A stretch of 64,000 nt of DNA from Lepisosteus oculatus (Eukaryota > Chordata > Actinopteri > Semionotiformes > Lepisosteidae). The position numbers were made by a program, and so were the translations under genes. This document shows positions 14,001 to 24,800 of the stretch, one piece after another. The DNA lies in the NCBI RefSeq assembly GCF_040954835.1, contig NC_090723.1, positions 2,056,001-2,120,000 on the forward strand, in the 5' to 3' direction. Every line of letters begins with the position of its first letter. The first letter of the stretch is position 1. The notes beneath the pieces were generated by a model, which saw only the letters and a list, made by a program, of their open reading frames with translations, made no database searches and was not told the DNA's origin.

Positions 14001-16709
14001 ATATTTTTTAAAGAACGGAGGCATCGCCACTCTTGCAACTAAGGCTTAGGGCCGAGTCCAAGATAAACCTTATCTTAGGAGCTTCAGAAAACTTAAGGGG
14101 TACAAGTTAAAAAAAACATTCAAGAAATAGATAAGACTCATGATGTATAGCAATTTGAAACATTTTCTCAATATTTGCAAAAAAATAAATCTAGCATTTC
14201 ATTTTTTGGAATTCAGCATCATTTCTCCTTTTATCAAGCACCCACCACTCCATTTGGATTTGCCAATTGTTTTGTTTGTAAGAAAAGACTGTACTGCTGC
14301 ACTTGAGAACGAGACCTGGAGAGCACGCTGAAGAGCTCCTCCGATACGCTCACAGCGACTGACGAGACAGGGTGCCAACAGGAAGAGCAGCGCCTTCCAT
14401 CTGGCCTGGGAGTGTGCGCCAGGCTTCGGGGAGAAAGCCCAGCCCTGCCTATGGTTCACCAACTCTTGGACAATCCTTAGTGAGGCACATGATCGAGCTT
14501 GCACTCTCCGAGCACGCACTGCACTGCTCGAGTCACTTGCAAGCTCCTAATCTCTCCTATCCTATGGCAATATGTTTTTGCACAGACATGTTTTTAAATT
14601 TAAGACTTTATTCAAAACTGAATACTAAACACTCATAATGTGTTAGTCAATGTAAGCAAAAACTGAAGTATGTCAATTGTGTAAGTATCGAGACCCACGA
14701 ACTCAATGTAGTAGTTACACATTTAACAGCAATCACAGAAACGAGTCTTGATGGTATGTCGTTGCACACGTGCTTGGCAAATTTGCTCAGACTTGCGTAT
14801 GGTAATTTATTCCCTCCAGGACCTCATCAGTCTTGACAAGCTTTACAGTCCCTGCTGATGAAGCAGAACTATAGCATAATGCTGCCACCACCAATTCCTG
14901 ACATCAGGGATGATGCTGACTGAGCGACACTGCTGGGTTGGCAGAAAATGTAATACTCTGCATTTAGACCAAACCCTATGTGGGATCTCACATGTGTTTT
15001 TTTCCCCTCAAGTTCATACAGGCCCCCCTTTACGGAGTGGCCAGGATACGGTTGACCCATGGCCATTTTCGACCTCTTTTTTAAATGTTGCTGTTGGCCA
15101 CACAGTGGCGTCCCTGACCAGTTTCATCCTTGCTTTGTCCGCTAAGTGTAGAGGGATCTCTCAAGGCTGACTGATCCAGGCAGCGATTTAAAGTCCAACA
15201 AACTCTTTACTTTCTACAACTTTATCCCCAGGTAGCTCTGAGATCTCCTAGGGCTTTATGATTGAATCATTGTTTGGATCTGACTGCCCAACTGAGGGAC
15301 CCTAAAGAGACAGCTATGTCTATTGTGAAGCCACATGAACCACTATTATTGCATAAGTAGATTAAAACAGACAAAGAGGGCCTCCACTCAAACACAGACC
15401 CCGGTTTCAGACTTCAGAGTTACTGGTATGTGCCTCACAAGACAGTGTGCCAGTCTGGCACAAACATACAGTATCTGTGCAAGTCCACATTTTTACTGTG
15501 AACATTTTCACATTTTAAACCCTCACACCCGAAGAAAGCTCCACTGCGTTTCCTTTCTTATCATTTCAGCAGGAATAAACCTTTTACTTGTTCCTTTGCA
15601 GACGAGGCCCTACTTGAACCACAGTTTTAAAAGCCGTTTTAAATTCCAGGGCTCTGCTAGGTGCAGTGATGAAAAGTGGTTTGGAGTGGAAAACTACTTG
15701 CATGCATTCCAATCAAGAGAGCAACTTGTTAGTTCAATTAAGGCTTCAGTGGGGTAATTAAGGGTGTCTGGAATGACAGCCAGGTGTGCACTCCCCCAGG
15801 ACCTGAGCAAATTTGAGTTAAGGTGGTGGGTGATGCATCAGCTAAGGACACTATCAATATATTAGTTACTTCCTGCTAATGATAAACTGTGTAATCTTAA
15901 AAAAGTCCAAAATTTAGGAAGCATTTCAAAAAAGTATCCATACGTTTGTCGAACTTTGCACATGAGAAGTTACTCATCAATGCTTGTACGGCAACAACAG
16001 GACATGTGTTGAGTTCTGATCAACTAACCTTTCAAGAAAATAAAAGGGCTAGTATTCAGGATTCAAAGATCTAAGCCCACAGACTCTAGTACACGCTGGG
16101 TGGTTTCCGCACAAACTTTCATGTCTCGGCATTCACCACGCAACTGAGTTACAGAGCAAGCAGTCGTGTGGGAGCGCAGTGGTGGCACTTAACATATCAG
16201 TGGACAGCAGTAGCCTCTGACCTGCAGATTTATCGCTCCTATTTCACCCTGTAAATCCAGATCGCTTAGGTGGCCTTTGCCAAACACCGGCTTCGTGCAG
16301 AACACTAGCGAGGCGCTCATGTTTTATCACAGGGGGGGAGCAGAGTTTACTTGATGACACGAGTTTATACAAAAGTAGCCCGGGCCGGCGTCATCATGCT
16401 CAAACACGCCGCACTCGCACTTTCGGCTGATCGGTTTCCTTTTTTTTTTTTTAGCACCGCTTTCGGGAATCGGCCCCCCTCTTACACGCGTAGGGGAAAG
16501 ACCCGGTCGAGCCTCTCGGCCGGACCCGGGTCCGTCCAGCCCGGGGGAGGAAGCGGGGGCGCCGGGCTCACCTTGTTGTTGTACTCCTCCACGAAGCTGC
16601 CCAGGGCCAGGCGGAAGCGCTTGTCGGGACGGACGCTCCAGTTCATGGCGTAAACCGTCCATGGCGCTTCGTATTTATAGATCTCCTTCCTTTTGCCGTG
16701 GAGGGACAT
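7828..16709 (-). CDS. dcaf7: DCAF7/WDR68 WD40-repeat scaffold, complete, 7 coding exons
   Basis: The joined exons give exactly 342 codons, the length of vertebrate DCAF7. The protein starts [16 protein letters not shown] and ends CLEILRV. From memory it differs from human by only a handful of conservative changes, for example Ile for Leu in PTTKIMWIP and Asn for Tyr in DPNLLG. DCAF7 is a seven-bladed WD40 propeller found in nucleus and cytoplasm. It binds DYRK1A, DYRK1B and HIPK2, acts as a DDB1-CUL4 substrate-receptor candidate, and is needed for craniofacial development in fish. All introns are GT-AG and all phases agree. Intron 1 (about 3 kb) carries a DNA-transposon relic and another repeat; intron 2 (about 1.9 kb) holds a hairpin and a CTCF-like site. 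The gene is divergent from ccdc47. In human, TACO1, MAP3K3, LIMD2 and STRADA lie between the two; none is seen here. Confidence 0.97.
8630..8747 (-). CDS. dcaf7: dcaf7 coding exon 6
   Basis: Encodes [19 protein letters not shown] through SSCHICTA. Acceptor CAG|GTG and donor G|GTAACA, phase 1. A 20-bp tandem duplication sits in the intron about 45 bp before this exon. Confidence 0.97.
8792..8831. repeat. 20-bp tandem duplication
   Basis: ATCAGGTAACAGATCATGC plus one base occurs twice head to tail in dcaf7 intron 5. It is a short local duplication with no known role. Confidence 0.8.
9832..10041 (-). CDS. dcaf7: dcaf7 coding exon 5
   Basis: Encodes 70 residues, [14 protein letters not shown] through ATMAMDGME, including the [14 protein letters not shown] blade. 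Acceptor CTGCAG|GTG and donor GAG|GTGACT, phase 0 on both sides. Confidence 0.97.
10510..10628 (-). CDS. dcaf7: dcaf7 coding exon 4
   Basis: Encodes [18 protein letters not shown] through QLIAHDKE, with a clear TCTIW WD-type blade ending. Acceptor TCTGCAG and donor GAG|GTGAGG; returns to phase 0. Confidence 0.97.
11205..11330 (-). repeat. tRNA-derived SINE head fragment (reverse)
   Basis: On the minus strand it reads GGTTAGCATTTCTGCCT, then GGTTCGATTCC (a Pol III B-box), then TGTGTGGAGTTTACATGTT. This is the diverged head and body of a common fish SINE. It lies in dcaf7 intron 3, in sense orientation to the gene. Confidence 0.7.
11432..11543 (-). CDS. dcaf7: dcaf7 coding exon 3
   Basis: Encodes [19 protein letters not shown] through NEVDPNLLG. 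Acceptor CCCCAG|GTC and donor G|GTAGGT; ends in phase 1. Confidence 0.96.
12471..12502. repeat. Perfect 13-bp inverted repeat (hairpin, 6-nt loop)
   Basis: AGTAGGGATGTAC, loop CTGGGT, then GTACATCCCTACT. The arms are fully complementary. It lies in dcaf7 intron 2, 120 bp from a CTCF-like motif. Confidence 0.85.
12622..12635 (-). promoter_or_regulatory. CTCF-like motif in dcaf7 intron 2
   Basis: The minus strand reads CCAGTAGGTGGCGC, one position away from the CTCF core consensus CCASYAGRGGGCRS. Occupancy is not shown by sequence alone. Confidence 0.4.
13415..13573 (-). CDS. dcaf7: dcaf7 coding exon 2
   Basis: Encodes residues 47-99 ([13 protein letters not shown] to LRIWR), covering WD repeat 1. 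Acceptor TTTTTTCAG|GTG and donor AGA|GTGAGT, phase 0 on both sides. Confidence 0.97.
14800..15175 (-). mobile_element. Degenerate DNA-transposon relic (Tc1/mariner-like)
   Basis: The minus strand contains GGTGGTGGCAGCATTATG-like sequence (protein GGGSIML) followed by CTTCATCAGCAGGGACTG. It also has a CGTATCCTGGCCA-type segment. These resemble the transposase region of Tc1/mariner-type elements common in fish. The frame is broken by stops and no terminal inverted repeats were identified. It lies inside dcaf7 intron 1. Family assignment is from memory. Confidence 0.5.
15508..15603 (+). repeat. Dispersed repeat, 'CACACCTGAAGAAGGCTCCAC' family, copy 1
   Basis: Contains diverged CTCACACCCGAAGAAAGCTC, then TTTCAGCAGGAATAAACC, then ACTTGTTCCTTTGCAG. 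Related copies occur at about 27.97 kb (+) and 59.2 kb (-). The body includes AATAAA. Confidence 0.65.
16572..16709 (-). CDS. dcaf7: dcaf7 coding exon 1
   Basis: Encodes residues 1-46, ending FVEEYNNK. The ATG is chosen because it gives the family's invariant start MSLHGKRKE; an upstream in-frame extension is not needed. The donor is AAG|GTGAGC in a GC-rich context, and the exon ends in phase 0. Confidence 0.97.
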
Positions 16710-17500
16710 GGTGCAGGGGGGGCGACCCGAAGGCGGAAGGGGGGGACGGCGGCGGCGGGGTGGGTTGAGTGAGGAGGAGGAGGAGAGAATTCAGCGAGAA
16801 AGTCGCCCCAGTCGAGCGGCGTGCGCGTCCCCCCTCCGGGCGGCGCAGACAAAGAGCTGAGCGCCGAGCTGGCCGAGCCCGGCAGGACGCGCTCCTTGCG
16901 GGCTTTTAGGACGTTTCGGTGTGACAATCCAGCCTCGCCGTCAATTCACAGCAGTGCCCCGGTTTGACCCGCCGGGCTGGCCGCCTCCCCCCCCACCACC
17001 ACCCCAGAAGCACCAGGCACCCCTCGCCCCCGTCTCCGCTCCGCCGCCACACTGTCTCCCCGACTCCCAGCGGCTCCTTCCTGCGCCCAGACGGATCGAA
17101 ACAAGCTGATCTCGGCTTCGGGAATCACCGAACACCCTCTTTGTCGGTACGTCGTGCTACTATAAATCCAGAAGCGGCGCATCCGAGACGACAACAACAA
17201 AAAAAAAAACCCCACACAAGACTAAGCGCTACAGTCGCTGGGTAAGCCAGACTCCCCCAAAAAATCCGTCGCGACACCCTATTGGCCAGAGAGGATGTCG
17301 CTCAAAGCGGGGCGGGGGCTAAACCGCGGCCAGGTGCGCTCTTTCATTGGACGAGGGAAGCGTCAGTCGAAATAGGGGCGGTCGTTTTGCTCGCTAGGTA
17401 AGCTTTGAGTGGCTCGGCGGAATTAGGCAAATTCGGAAGGCGGGATTAAGGGAAGTGAGGAGGAGTGTCATTGGATTGACGCAGCGTCAGTCAGAGTGAA
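16710..17500 (-). promoter_or_regulatory. dcaf7 5' UTR and CpG-rich promoter with three CCAAT boxes
   Basis: GC- and CpG-rich sequence precedes the dcaf7 ATG, with no TATA box at a fixed distance. Three inverted CCAAT motifs, oriented towards dcaf7, lie at 17280-17285, 17345-17350 and 17469-17474. The two distal ones are each paired with GACTGACGC (minus-strand reading) at exactly 9 nt spacing. NF-Y binding to CCAAT and ATF/CREB-type binding to TGACG are the expected readings. The transcription start is not defined. Confidence 0.6.
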
Positions 17501-18930
17501 GTGGGCGGACAGGTACGAAAGAGCTGTGCTGGGAAGACGGTCAATCAGTCAGGAGAAACGTGCCAGTTTCACCGAGAGCGTGGCTGGGCGTCATGTCTGC
17601 AAGCACGATTTTAACACTGTATCGAAAGTACTGGAGAAAACCACATCTACTCCCCTGCATGATTAAGCGAAACAGCTTCTTAGATTTATTTTCCTCCGGA
17701 TATTTTGTATTTTAACGAGGCCAGTTGGAAACAACAGTTACAAACGAGATGAGATCATTCAGCACAAACAGTATACATTAGTTACTAATTGATCCTCGGG
17801 TATCAACCAGCTGTTTCTTGAAGGGCCCCTGGGATATCATCTTCAGATCACAGCTGGGTAGCGTCTCCCAGGCCGCAGGACCGTTTGTATACAGAAACCG
17901 GCTCCTGGTATCAGGTTCGGTTTCCAGCTGTGTTCACGGTTTCGAGTTTCACTCTTGATTCTGAAGAAGATGACGACTGTGTGAATTCTGTCAAGAAGCC
18001 TTTGAAGGTTTTGAAGGTTTTCCAGTCGTGTCCCCCCCAGTCTTCTCTGTTCAAGACTTAAAAAGGAGCAGTTCCTTCAGCCTGTCAGTGAAGGGTGTTC
18101 CCTTCAGCCATTGAATATATCAGGTTACTCCTCTCAGGGCTGTCACCAGAGAAAAAATATTTTAAAATTAACATCCATCAATTTAAATAAATTATTTTAA
18201 CAATTGTCCTAACATTTTGTTTGCCTTTTCGGCTTCCTCGCATTGTTAACCTAAATGCCTAAGTATTTTTCCGAAAGAGACTCCAAGTTCAATGTTTCTA
18301 ATTTTGCATACCTAGTTTATGTTGTTTCCATCTGCACGTAATACACTGCACTTATCTACATCATTTGCCCAGTTTTGTATCAGAGTAATTGGGATGGAGA
18401 GAGTAGTAAAATGTATATTTTCACAGCCTTTATTGGCACAGAATTAATTTTAAAATAGAAATGCCTCAATCATAGCTGATGGAATGAATGTGTGTGGGCT
18501 TCATAACGTCTGAAGAATAATTACTCTTCCCCAGAATAACAACATATTCCTGGACCATACTGCCTGTATGCATCAGAGATGGATTTAAGCACAATTGGTC
18601 CAGCCCAATATCTAGAAATGACCAGTTTAGGCTTCATAACTGTAGTTTAGAAATACAGTTTGGCCTAAACGTGGACGTATGTTTTTTAAAAAAAAAATCG
18701 CTAGCCTTCAATGGTCGTTAGAGCATTTAAAAACCTACTCTAGGATCTCCTTCAGGCAGGCATTACGAACGAGGCTTAAGTGTGAAGGATTGAAACTTGT
18801 GACCATTTTGACGAGGGGCGTCATTTATACTCCTTACAAGATGGGTTTCGTCCGCTGGCACCGAGGGTACAGATTTTCAGCCTGTTTTAATCAGTAAGTG
18901 TGCACCATGTGTATATGCACACACACGTCC
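17501..18930. other. Intergenic stretch between divergent dcaf7 and ccdc47
   Basis: About 1.4 kb separates the two CpG-rich promoters. No exon was recognised. It contains a short GAAGGTTTT duplication near 18.0 kb and otherwise AT-rich single-copy-looking sequence. I see no known element in it. Confidence 0.5.
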
Positions 18931-18980
18931 CAGACCGGGTTACGTCATGACTGAGTGATCGGCGGCGGACGTGACGCAAG
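18931..18980 (+). promoter_or_regulatory. ccdc47 promoter with CRE-type sites
   Basis: TTACGTCATGA (18940-18950) matches a full CRE/ATF site. GACGTGACGCAA (18968-18979) is a second CRE/CARE-like site 17 bp further on. They lie just upstream of the non-coding first exon. No TATA box is seen. CRE control is inference. Confidence 0.5.
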
Positions 18981-19158
18981 CGGTGCACTGACAGTAGTTC
19001 CGCAGCCGGATCGGAGGGTACAGCAGTGGGAACGGACGTCGTTTCCTTGTATTTTCTTTAAACCCGTGAATCTCGGAAGACCGAAACAATCAGCCGGGGC
19101 GAGAGAGAAAGAGAGGGGGAAAGAAAAGCTAAGCACAATAAAGAAGGACTAAAACAAG
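18981..19158 (+). other. ccdc47: Probable non-coding first exon (5' UTR) of ccdc47
   Basis: GC-rich sequence without any ATG ends at a donor AAACAAG|GTAAAA. It is followed by a 2.4-kb intron to an acceptor just before the coding start. The 5' edge is an estimate; the donor is the best GT site before the intron. Confidence 0.5.
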
Positions 19159-20120
19159 GTAAAAAAAACGAATAAGAAGTGTTTTGTAAAGCAAGAGCAA
19201 TGCCTGATAATAACGTCCATGGTCGCGGATAGCCTCAGACTTCCGAGACTGTGCACGATTTTCCGCCGAGTTTAAAGGAAATCTCGCTCCCTGTAGTTTG
19301 CAATTCACCGCGATCTCTAGGTATAAATTTCAGTCAGATACACTTTAAAATCGTGTTTTACTGCGCCTAAGAACAGGGGTTAGTTGCCAATACTTAATCT
19401 CATTAGCGGTTGGAATGTGCTAGGTGATCTATTTCTGTAATCGGGAGATATTTAAGACAATGTGTCGTTGTTATTAATGTTTGCGACTTACATTTTCTCC
19501 TAAAAAATTGCATGCCCGCCCCCCCGCAACTGTGCTTCAACGACCATTAAAAACCAGCCTGTCTCACCTACCGTTGTGCTATGTGAGCATTAAACGCAGC
19601 CGTGATTCGTTTCCCTTCCGCTTGTTTTGCATTTTATACCTCAGCCAGATAAAGATAAGTCGTGAAAAGACATCTGCTTGAGGAGGGCTCTTGCTGAGGT
19701 TAGCGTGTCTCCCCTCTCCCTGCGCAAGCTCGTTATTTTATTGTCGCATGCGTACTCACGGCTGACCTTTTATTACCCCGAGAAGGGTATCTGAGGTTAA
19801 GGACAAAATAAGTCGTAAAAAAAAACACCAACACTGGTCTTTATAGGTCCTGAGGTTCCGTATGGCAGTAAAACGAGGCCAACGAAGAAGTTCTCGGCAT
19901 TTAGCTAGAGTGATTTGTCTCGTGTTCCCTCCCCTAAATCACTAATTCGCAGCTAAAAAAAAAAAACACCTTTCCGATGTTATTGCCAAGACGGCTATAG
20001 ATCGCTGCAATAAAAATCCTGCCGGGTCAGTTGTTCAAACCGGTTTTCAGTACCTGCTGTAGTTCCAGCAGCTTTTCAATGTCTCCTTAAATTATGAACA
20101 AAGCTTCACCTGAGCGCAGT

Positions 20121-20162
20121 CCTGGAATTGATCCAGTTAAGCCTTGAATTGATCCAATTAAG
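20121..20162. repeat. 21-bp imperfect tandem duplication in ccdc47 intron 1
   Basis: CCTGGAATTGATCCAGTTAAG is followed directly by CCTTGAATTGATCCAATTAAG, two head-to-tail units differing at two positions. No function suggested. Confidence 0.7.
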
Positions 20163-21597
20163 GTTTGAATGTACTCATTTATCCTTTCTGTACAGCCGTC
20201 AGTGTTGACGCTTTGAAGAGACACATGATGAAACATGCTGTTTAAATCCTGGCTTAAAATGAAAGGTCCAAAGCGACACTTTTTTTACTTCTGTTGTTGA
20301 TTAGCGTGAACATGGTTATCTCCTAGTTGATTTCATTGAACGCGCTAAACAGATAAGATAGGACGTTGTTTTACTGTAAACTAAGGTGGTGTATACGCAG
20401 CAATTACTCACAATGGAACACTTGTTTTTATAGTTGTTAAATAACTAATAATAATTCCGTGTACACAAAACGTGGTTATTAAGCTTAAAAATGTCAATTA
20501 AAAAATCCTCTAACATCTGTTAAAATTGGTTGCACTAGACTGTTACTGCTCATTAAAATAAAGAAAAAGAGGGAGTAAGGGCCTCAGTAATTCAGTATTT
20601 CAATGTTTCAAACTTAATACTTCGTCAATTTTTCTAAGTGATTGTGCACTTAGAAAAGTTACACTTAGTAACCAAGCAGCCTTGGTTGGTGTTTTACTCT
20701 TAAGTGGTTTCCCATCAGATGTCACGAACAGTAATTCCTCTGAACCAGACCAAATTCCTTATAATAAATGTACCTGTGTGTCGGGGGTGCTGTTGAATGG
20801 AACAGGATGATTAGGCTAGGGATGTAGCAAACTGAAGGCTCTGGGATTCTGAAATAAGGTCAATTAACTGAGGGCTGCTTCTGGTTCCAGAAGTGTTGAA
20901 CAGGCTTTGCAGTGACAAGATAATTAACGACTCTCCAGGCTGCCATCAAATCCTTGGGATCCTTTTCCCATACTAATCCTGCAGCTACATTTTCATAGAG
21001 CAGGCCAGGAGGAAGCATAGCTGTCTGTTATTTTTGTTAAACAGTTTTTACAGGGCCGTATCCGTGAATAATGGGCGGAATCTTGACATTCCAGACTGAA
21101 TGGTTTTCCTAAATCTCTCTGAACATTTTTTATTCTAAAAAAGTTGGGTTTTTTTGTCCCCCAGCTCTGAAACATTTGGGATTTTATTTTACGTAAGGAG
21201 TGTAACAGATGAAAGGCAGCCTCCAGCAAGGGCTAAAAATGTTCAGCCAGTTCACACTATTCTGATTATCAAGTCATTTAAAGTGGGTGCAGCTGTAAAA
21301 CAGAGCATGACTGGAACAAAAACCAGCAGGCTTTTATAAATTACAAAAATCCATAATATATCTAAGAAAATAGGTTAATTGTTTAATTAACTACCCAGCT
21401 ATTTGGCTACTCAGGTTGAAACAAAATTGAGGAAACACTAGGCCCAATATTAAGGAGAATTATTATTCTTATCGTATACGAGTTGATACGAGTCCCACGC
21501 GTGCCTGCATGTTGTGACCGGTGTGCTGCGGGATTGTGGGGGTCCTGCCTGTGTCCCTCTCCCTGGCATGCTCTTGGCTCTGTTTCCAGTCGGTGCC

Positions 21598-21855
21598 ATG
21601 GGCAAGCCGTTTCTCGTACCCGCGCTGCTGCTGCTGCTGCTGGGGTTCCCCGCGTCCCGGGCGCGCTTCGACGACTTCGATGACGGGGAGGAGCTGGCGG
21701 AGTTCGACGACAACGACTTCGCCGAGTTCGAGGACGTGAGCGAAGACCCCCCCACCGAGGCGCCCCCCCGGACCGTCACCGCCCAGGACGACGAGGACGA
21801 GGCCACCGTGGAGGTGGAGGAGGGCCAGGACGACTTCGAGGACACCGAGACCCCC
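21598..21855 (+). CDS. ccdc47: ccdc47 coding exon 2 (signal peptide and acidic domain)
   Basis: Encodes residues 1-86: a Leu-rich signal sequence, then the luminal acidic domain with [19 protein letters not shown]. The exon probably begins at 21590. Donor CCC|GTGAGA, phase 0. A more 5' ATG at 21514 lies upstream of the acceptor and is disfavoured. Confidence 0.93.
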
Positions 21856-24800
21856 GTGAGAGCGCATTCGTCCGGCGTCCCACCCGAACGGCTAGTTATC
21901 TGGTTTCACCGTATTTAGTCAGACTGGATAAGGACATCACATCCAAAGGGAAATAGCCCTAAGTGACTAACTAGAAAATAGGTTGGAACACAATATAATG
22001 TTTCTATTAATAAAAACAGTCTCTAAAGTGCATTTCGAATCATTGCAGGGATTTTTGATCATGGTCATAGCCGCAGGTCATCTCTATTCATGTTCTAGTG
22101 AGATTGGTTTTCCACAGTCATTTCTGTAGTTCAGATTAATAGAACGTGTTCTTCATGGGCATCCAACACTTTTAAATGAAATCTCTGCCATCCGTGTATG
22201 CGACTATTCATAAAAATGCCAGCAAAAAAGATTGAAACTTTTTCATACAGTTACTGCCAGGGGTTGTATAAGTAATGTAAGTCAAATGTTAAGAGCGTTA
22301 CAATTTAGAAATAAAATTAAAACTCTCCGACGGTTATTGAGGATTTTCACCATAAGCTTAACTGCTCTAGATGGGTAAGCTGTTGTATCTGTAGTCTTGA
22401 AATGCAAATACTGTACCATCAAAGACTGTAATCATTTTCAGTTTGCATTGGCAGAATATATGCCATGCCCTGGTGACTTCATTTTGAATTCATTTTATCT
22501 TGCAGGATGAAGACCTCTATAAGTATGATGCCGAGGAGTTTGAAGGTTTTGAGAAGTCAAACCCATCTTTCAAGGATCCCATCCACATTCTTACGGTATG
22601 ATCTGGCTCTGTTTGGTTGTCTGTTTATTAGCTTCTGTTTCTGTATCTGAGAGACAGTGGTGTCACAGCCAGACATTATCTTATCCTTTATTTCTGTCTC
22701 TGTAAAGCTTTCTGGCCTGTTTCACTTGGCTTAACTTAAACAGAAAAAAGCTAATAAGCAAACAGACATTTCCTGTGCATAACCTATTTCTGACTCCTTG
22801 CTGGATTTCCCACCACACCACATTCAGAGCTAAAAACAGCTTTTACTTTTTTTTGTCTGTGCCACATGATTAAACAAAAAAAGTACAAGTGTGATCATCA
22901 TCTTTGAACGCTGCCATTTGGGATTTTGGGGTGAGTGATTATTAAAAAATATAATCTTAAGGACTCCTAAGCGAGTATAAAAAAGCAACTCTTTAAGTGT
23001 AATCTACTCAATTGCACAATAACTTCCTGCTCTTTGATAAGTGAGATTTGATAGTGTTCACCAATCTCTCCTTTTATCATGCCTCCCAGGTGCCGCCTCA
23101 CCTGCAGAACAGCTGGGAGAGCTACTACATGGAGATCCTGATGGTGACGGGGCTGCTGGCCTACATCATGAACTATATCATCGGCAAGAACAAGAACAAT
23201 AGGCTAGCCCAAGCCTGGTTCAACTCGCACAGGGAGCTGCTGGAGAGCAACTTTGCACTCGTGGGTGAGAGAGGGGAGGGGGGCTTTGCCAACTGGTTGC
23301 GCCGTTTCTTTTTTTAGAAAGAGAGCATGTAAAGCAATCCGAGTAGCTCGGAGGAGGGGAAGAGATCCAGCGCCATATCCACAGTGATACGGTCTTGACA
23401 GAGCTGTCCCTCTCATCCAAACTTCAGAAGGTGGGGCAGAACCCTATGAGATGTGCTTACCTATTGAGCTTATTTGTTATAAGTTCTCAGTATGGCACCA
23501 GAGACAAGATTCCCCTATTGGTGATGACTGCATTCCTCTTCAGGGAGCAAAAGGTGTGAAGGCAGCCCACAAATCTCACAGTAGTTTTCACAATAACATG
23601 ATTGCTTCTAACTGTCTAGCCTCTAAAACTCTGGCCAGGTTATTGTCCTCACAGACATTTTGTCTGCAAATGTCTGGGCGTTAGAACATCAACGATCAAC
23701 TGCTGCACTTGTGTCGAAGAGGAGGAAAAACTACTGTTTTCACTCAGTGTTGTTTACAGTCTCCATAATACACTGGCCTCACTCAGTGCCATGCTTAAAA
23801 CAAGTGCATTATTTTTTGTGCAGCTCTGTTCAGAATCGGTGGAAAGGACTCTCTCTGCTTTACCTGGCAGGCGTGTGCCTACCTAGCCACACGATCGAGA
23901 CGCTCGGCGTTGCTCATCACGGCACTGTTTTGTTTTTGCCAGGTGATGATGGCACAAGCAAGGAAGCCGTGAGCACGGGAAAGCTGAACCAGGAGAACGA
24001 GCACATCTATAACCTGTGGTGCTCGGGGCGTGTGTGCTGCGAGGGCATGCTTATTCAGCTCAAGGTAAAGACAGCCGTCTTGACTCCCCCTTGGGAGACT
24101 TGCCAGATCCTCCCACAGCAGCTCTTAACTCCCATAAGGCAGTCTGTTGTCTGGCTTTGACTTTCTCTATGTAAAGCACGGGACTGAACATGCTGTGTTA
24201 TATCTGCACATTGCCTAAGTTCACCAAGACGGTGTGCTGTTCAATACTGGCTGCTCTCTCTGTGTAGTGGTAATTTGCGTGCTATGCCTTGGACTTCATT
24301 GAGTGCCTCCGCCAGTAAAAGACCACACCCTGCAAGGGCGGGTTTGGAGCCACCTGCCACTTTTCCACTGCCATTTGGAAACGTTACTCCTGCAATGTGG
24401 CTCCTGCAGTCTTTTAATAAGCTGTGCTGGCATAGAGGAGCACCACGAGGTGTGAAAGAGGAAGGAACAGATACTTAATTCTGGGTGATCCACATTGTAA
24501 CTAAATTGGGATTGCTTCCATACTGCAATCAACCTGCGTGTCATTTCAAGCATTTTTGTGAGGACTGAGTGCCGACACGTGTCATCTAACGTCCATATGG
24601 AGTTCTGATCACCTGTCTCTTCCTAGAAAGACTCTTTTTTTTCTGGAGTTAAGAATGTTAAATTTCACTCAAAAAGGGAACAGTAGGAGGGACTTAATGA
24701 GAATATGGTTAAGTTTAAGAAACGAGATAGAAAAGATTGAACTCAAAGAAGCAGCTGCATTTCAGTTATGAAAGGTCTTATCCATGACGTTTTTGCTATC

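Noticed and set aside
17280-17500. ER-stress response element (CCAAT-N9-CCACG) in the dcaf7 promoter
   Set aside because: The 9-nt spacing matches, but the partner lies on the other side of CCAAT and reads GACTGACGC, not CCACG.
21514-21597. Upstream in-frame ATG extending CCDC47 by 28 residues
   Set aside because: A TTTCCAG acceptor lies between it and the MGKPFL start, and the extension would bury the signal peptide.
23660-24160. 166-aa plus-strand open frame
   Set aside because: It contains ccdc47 exon 5 with intron read-through on both sides; the homology stops exactly at the splice sites.
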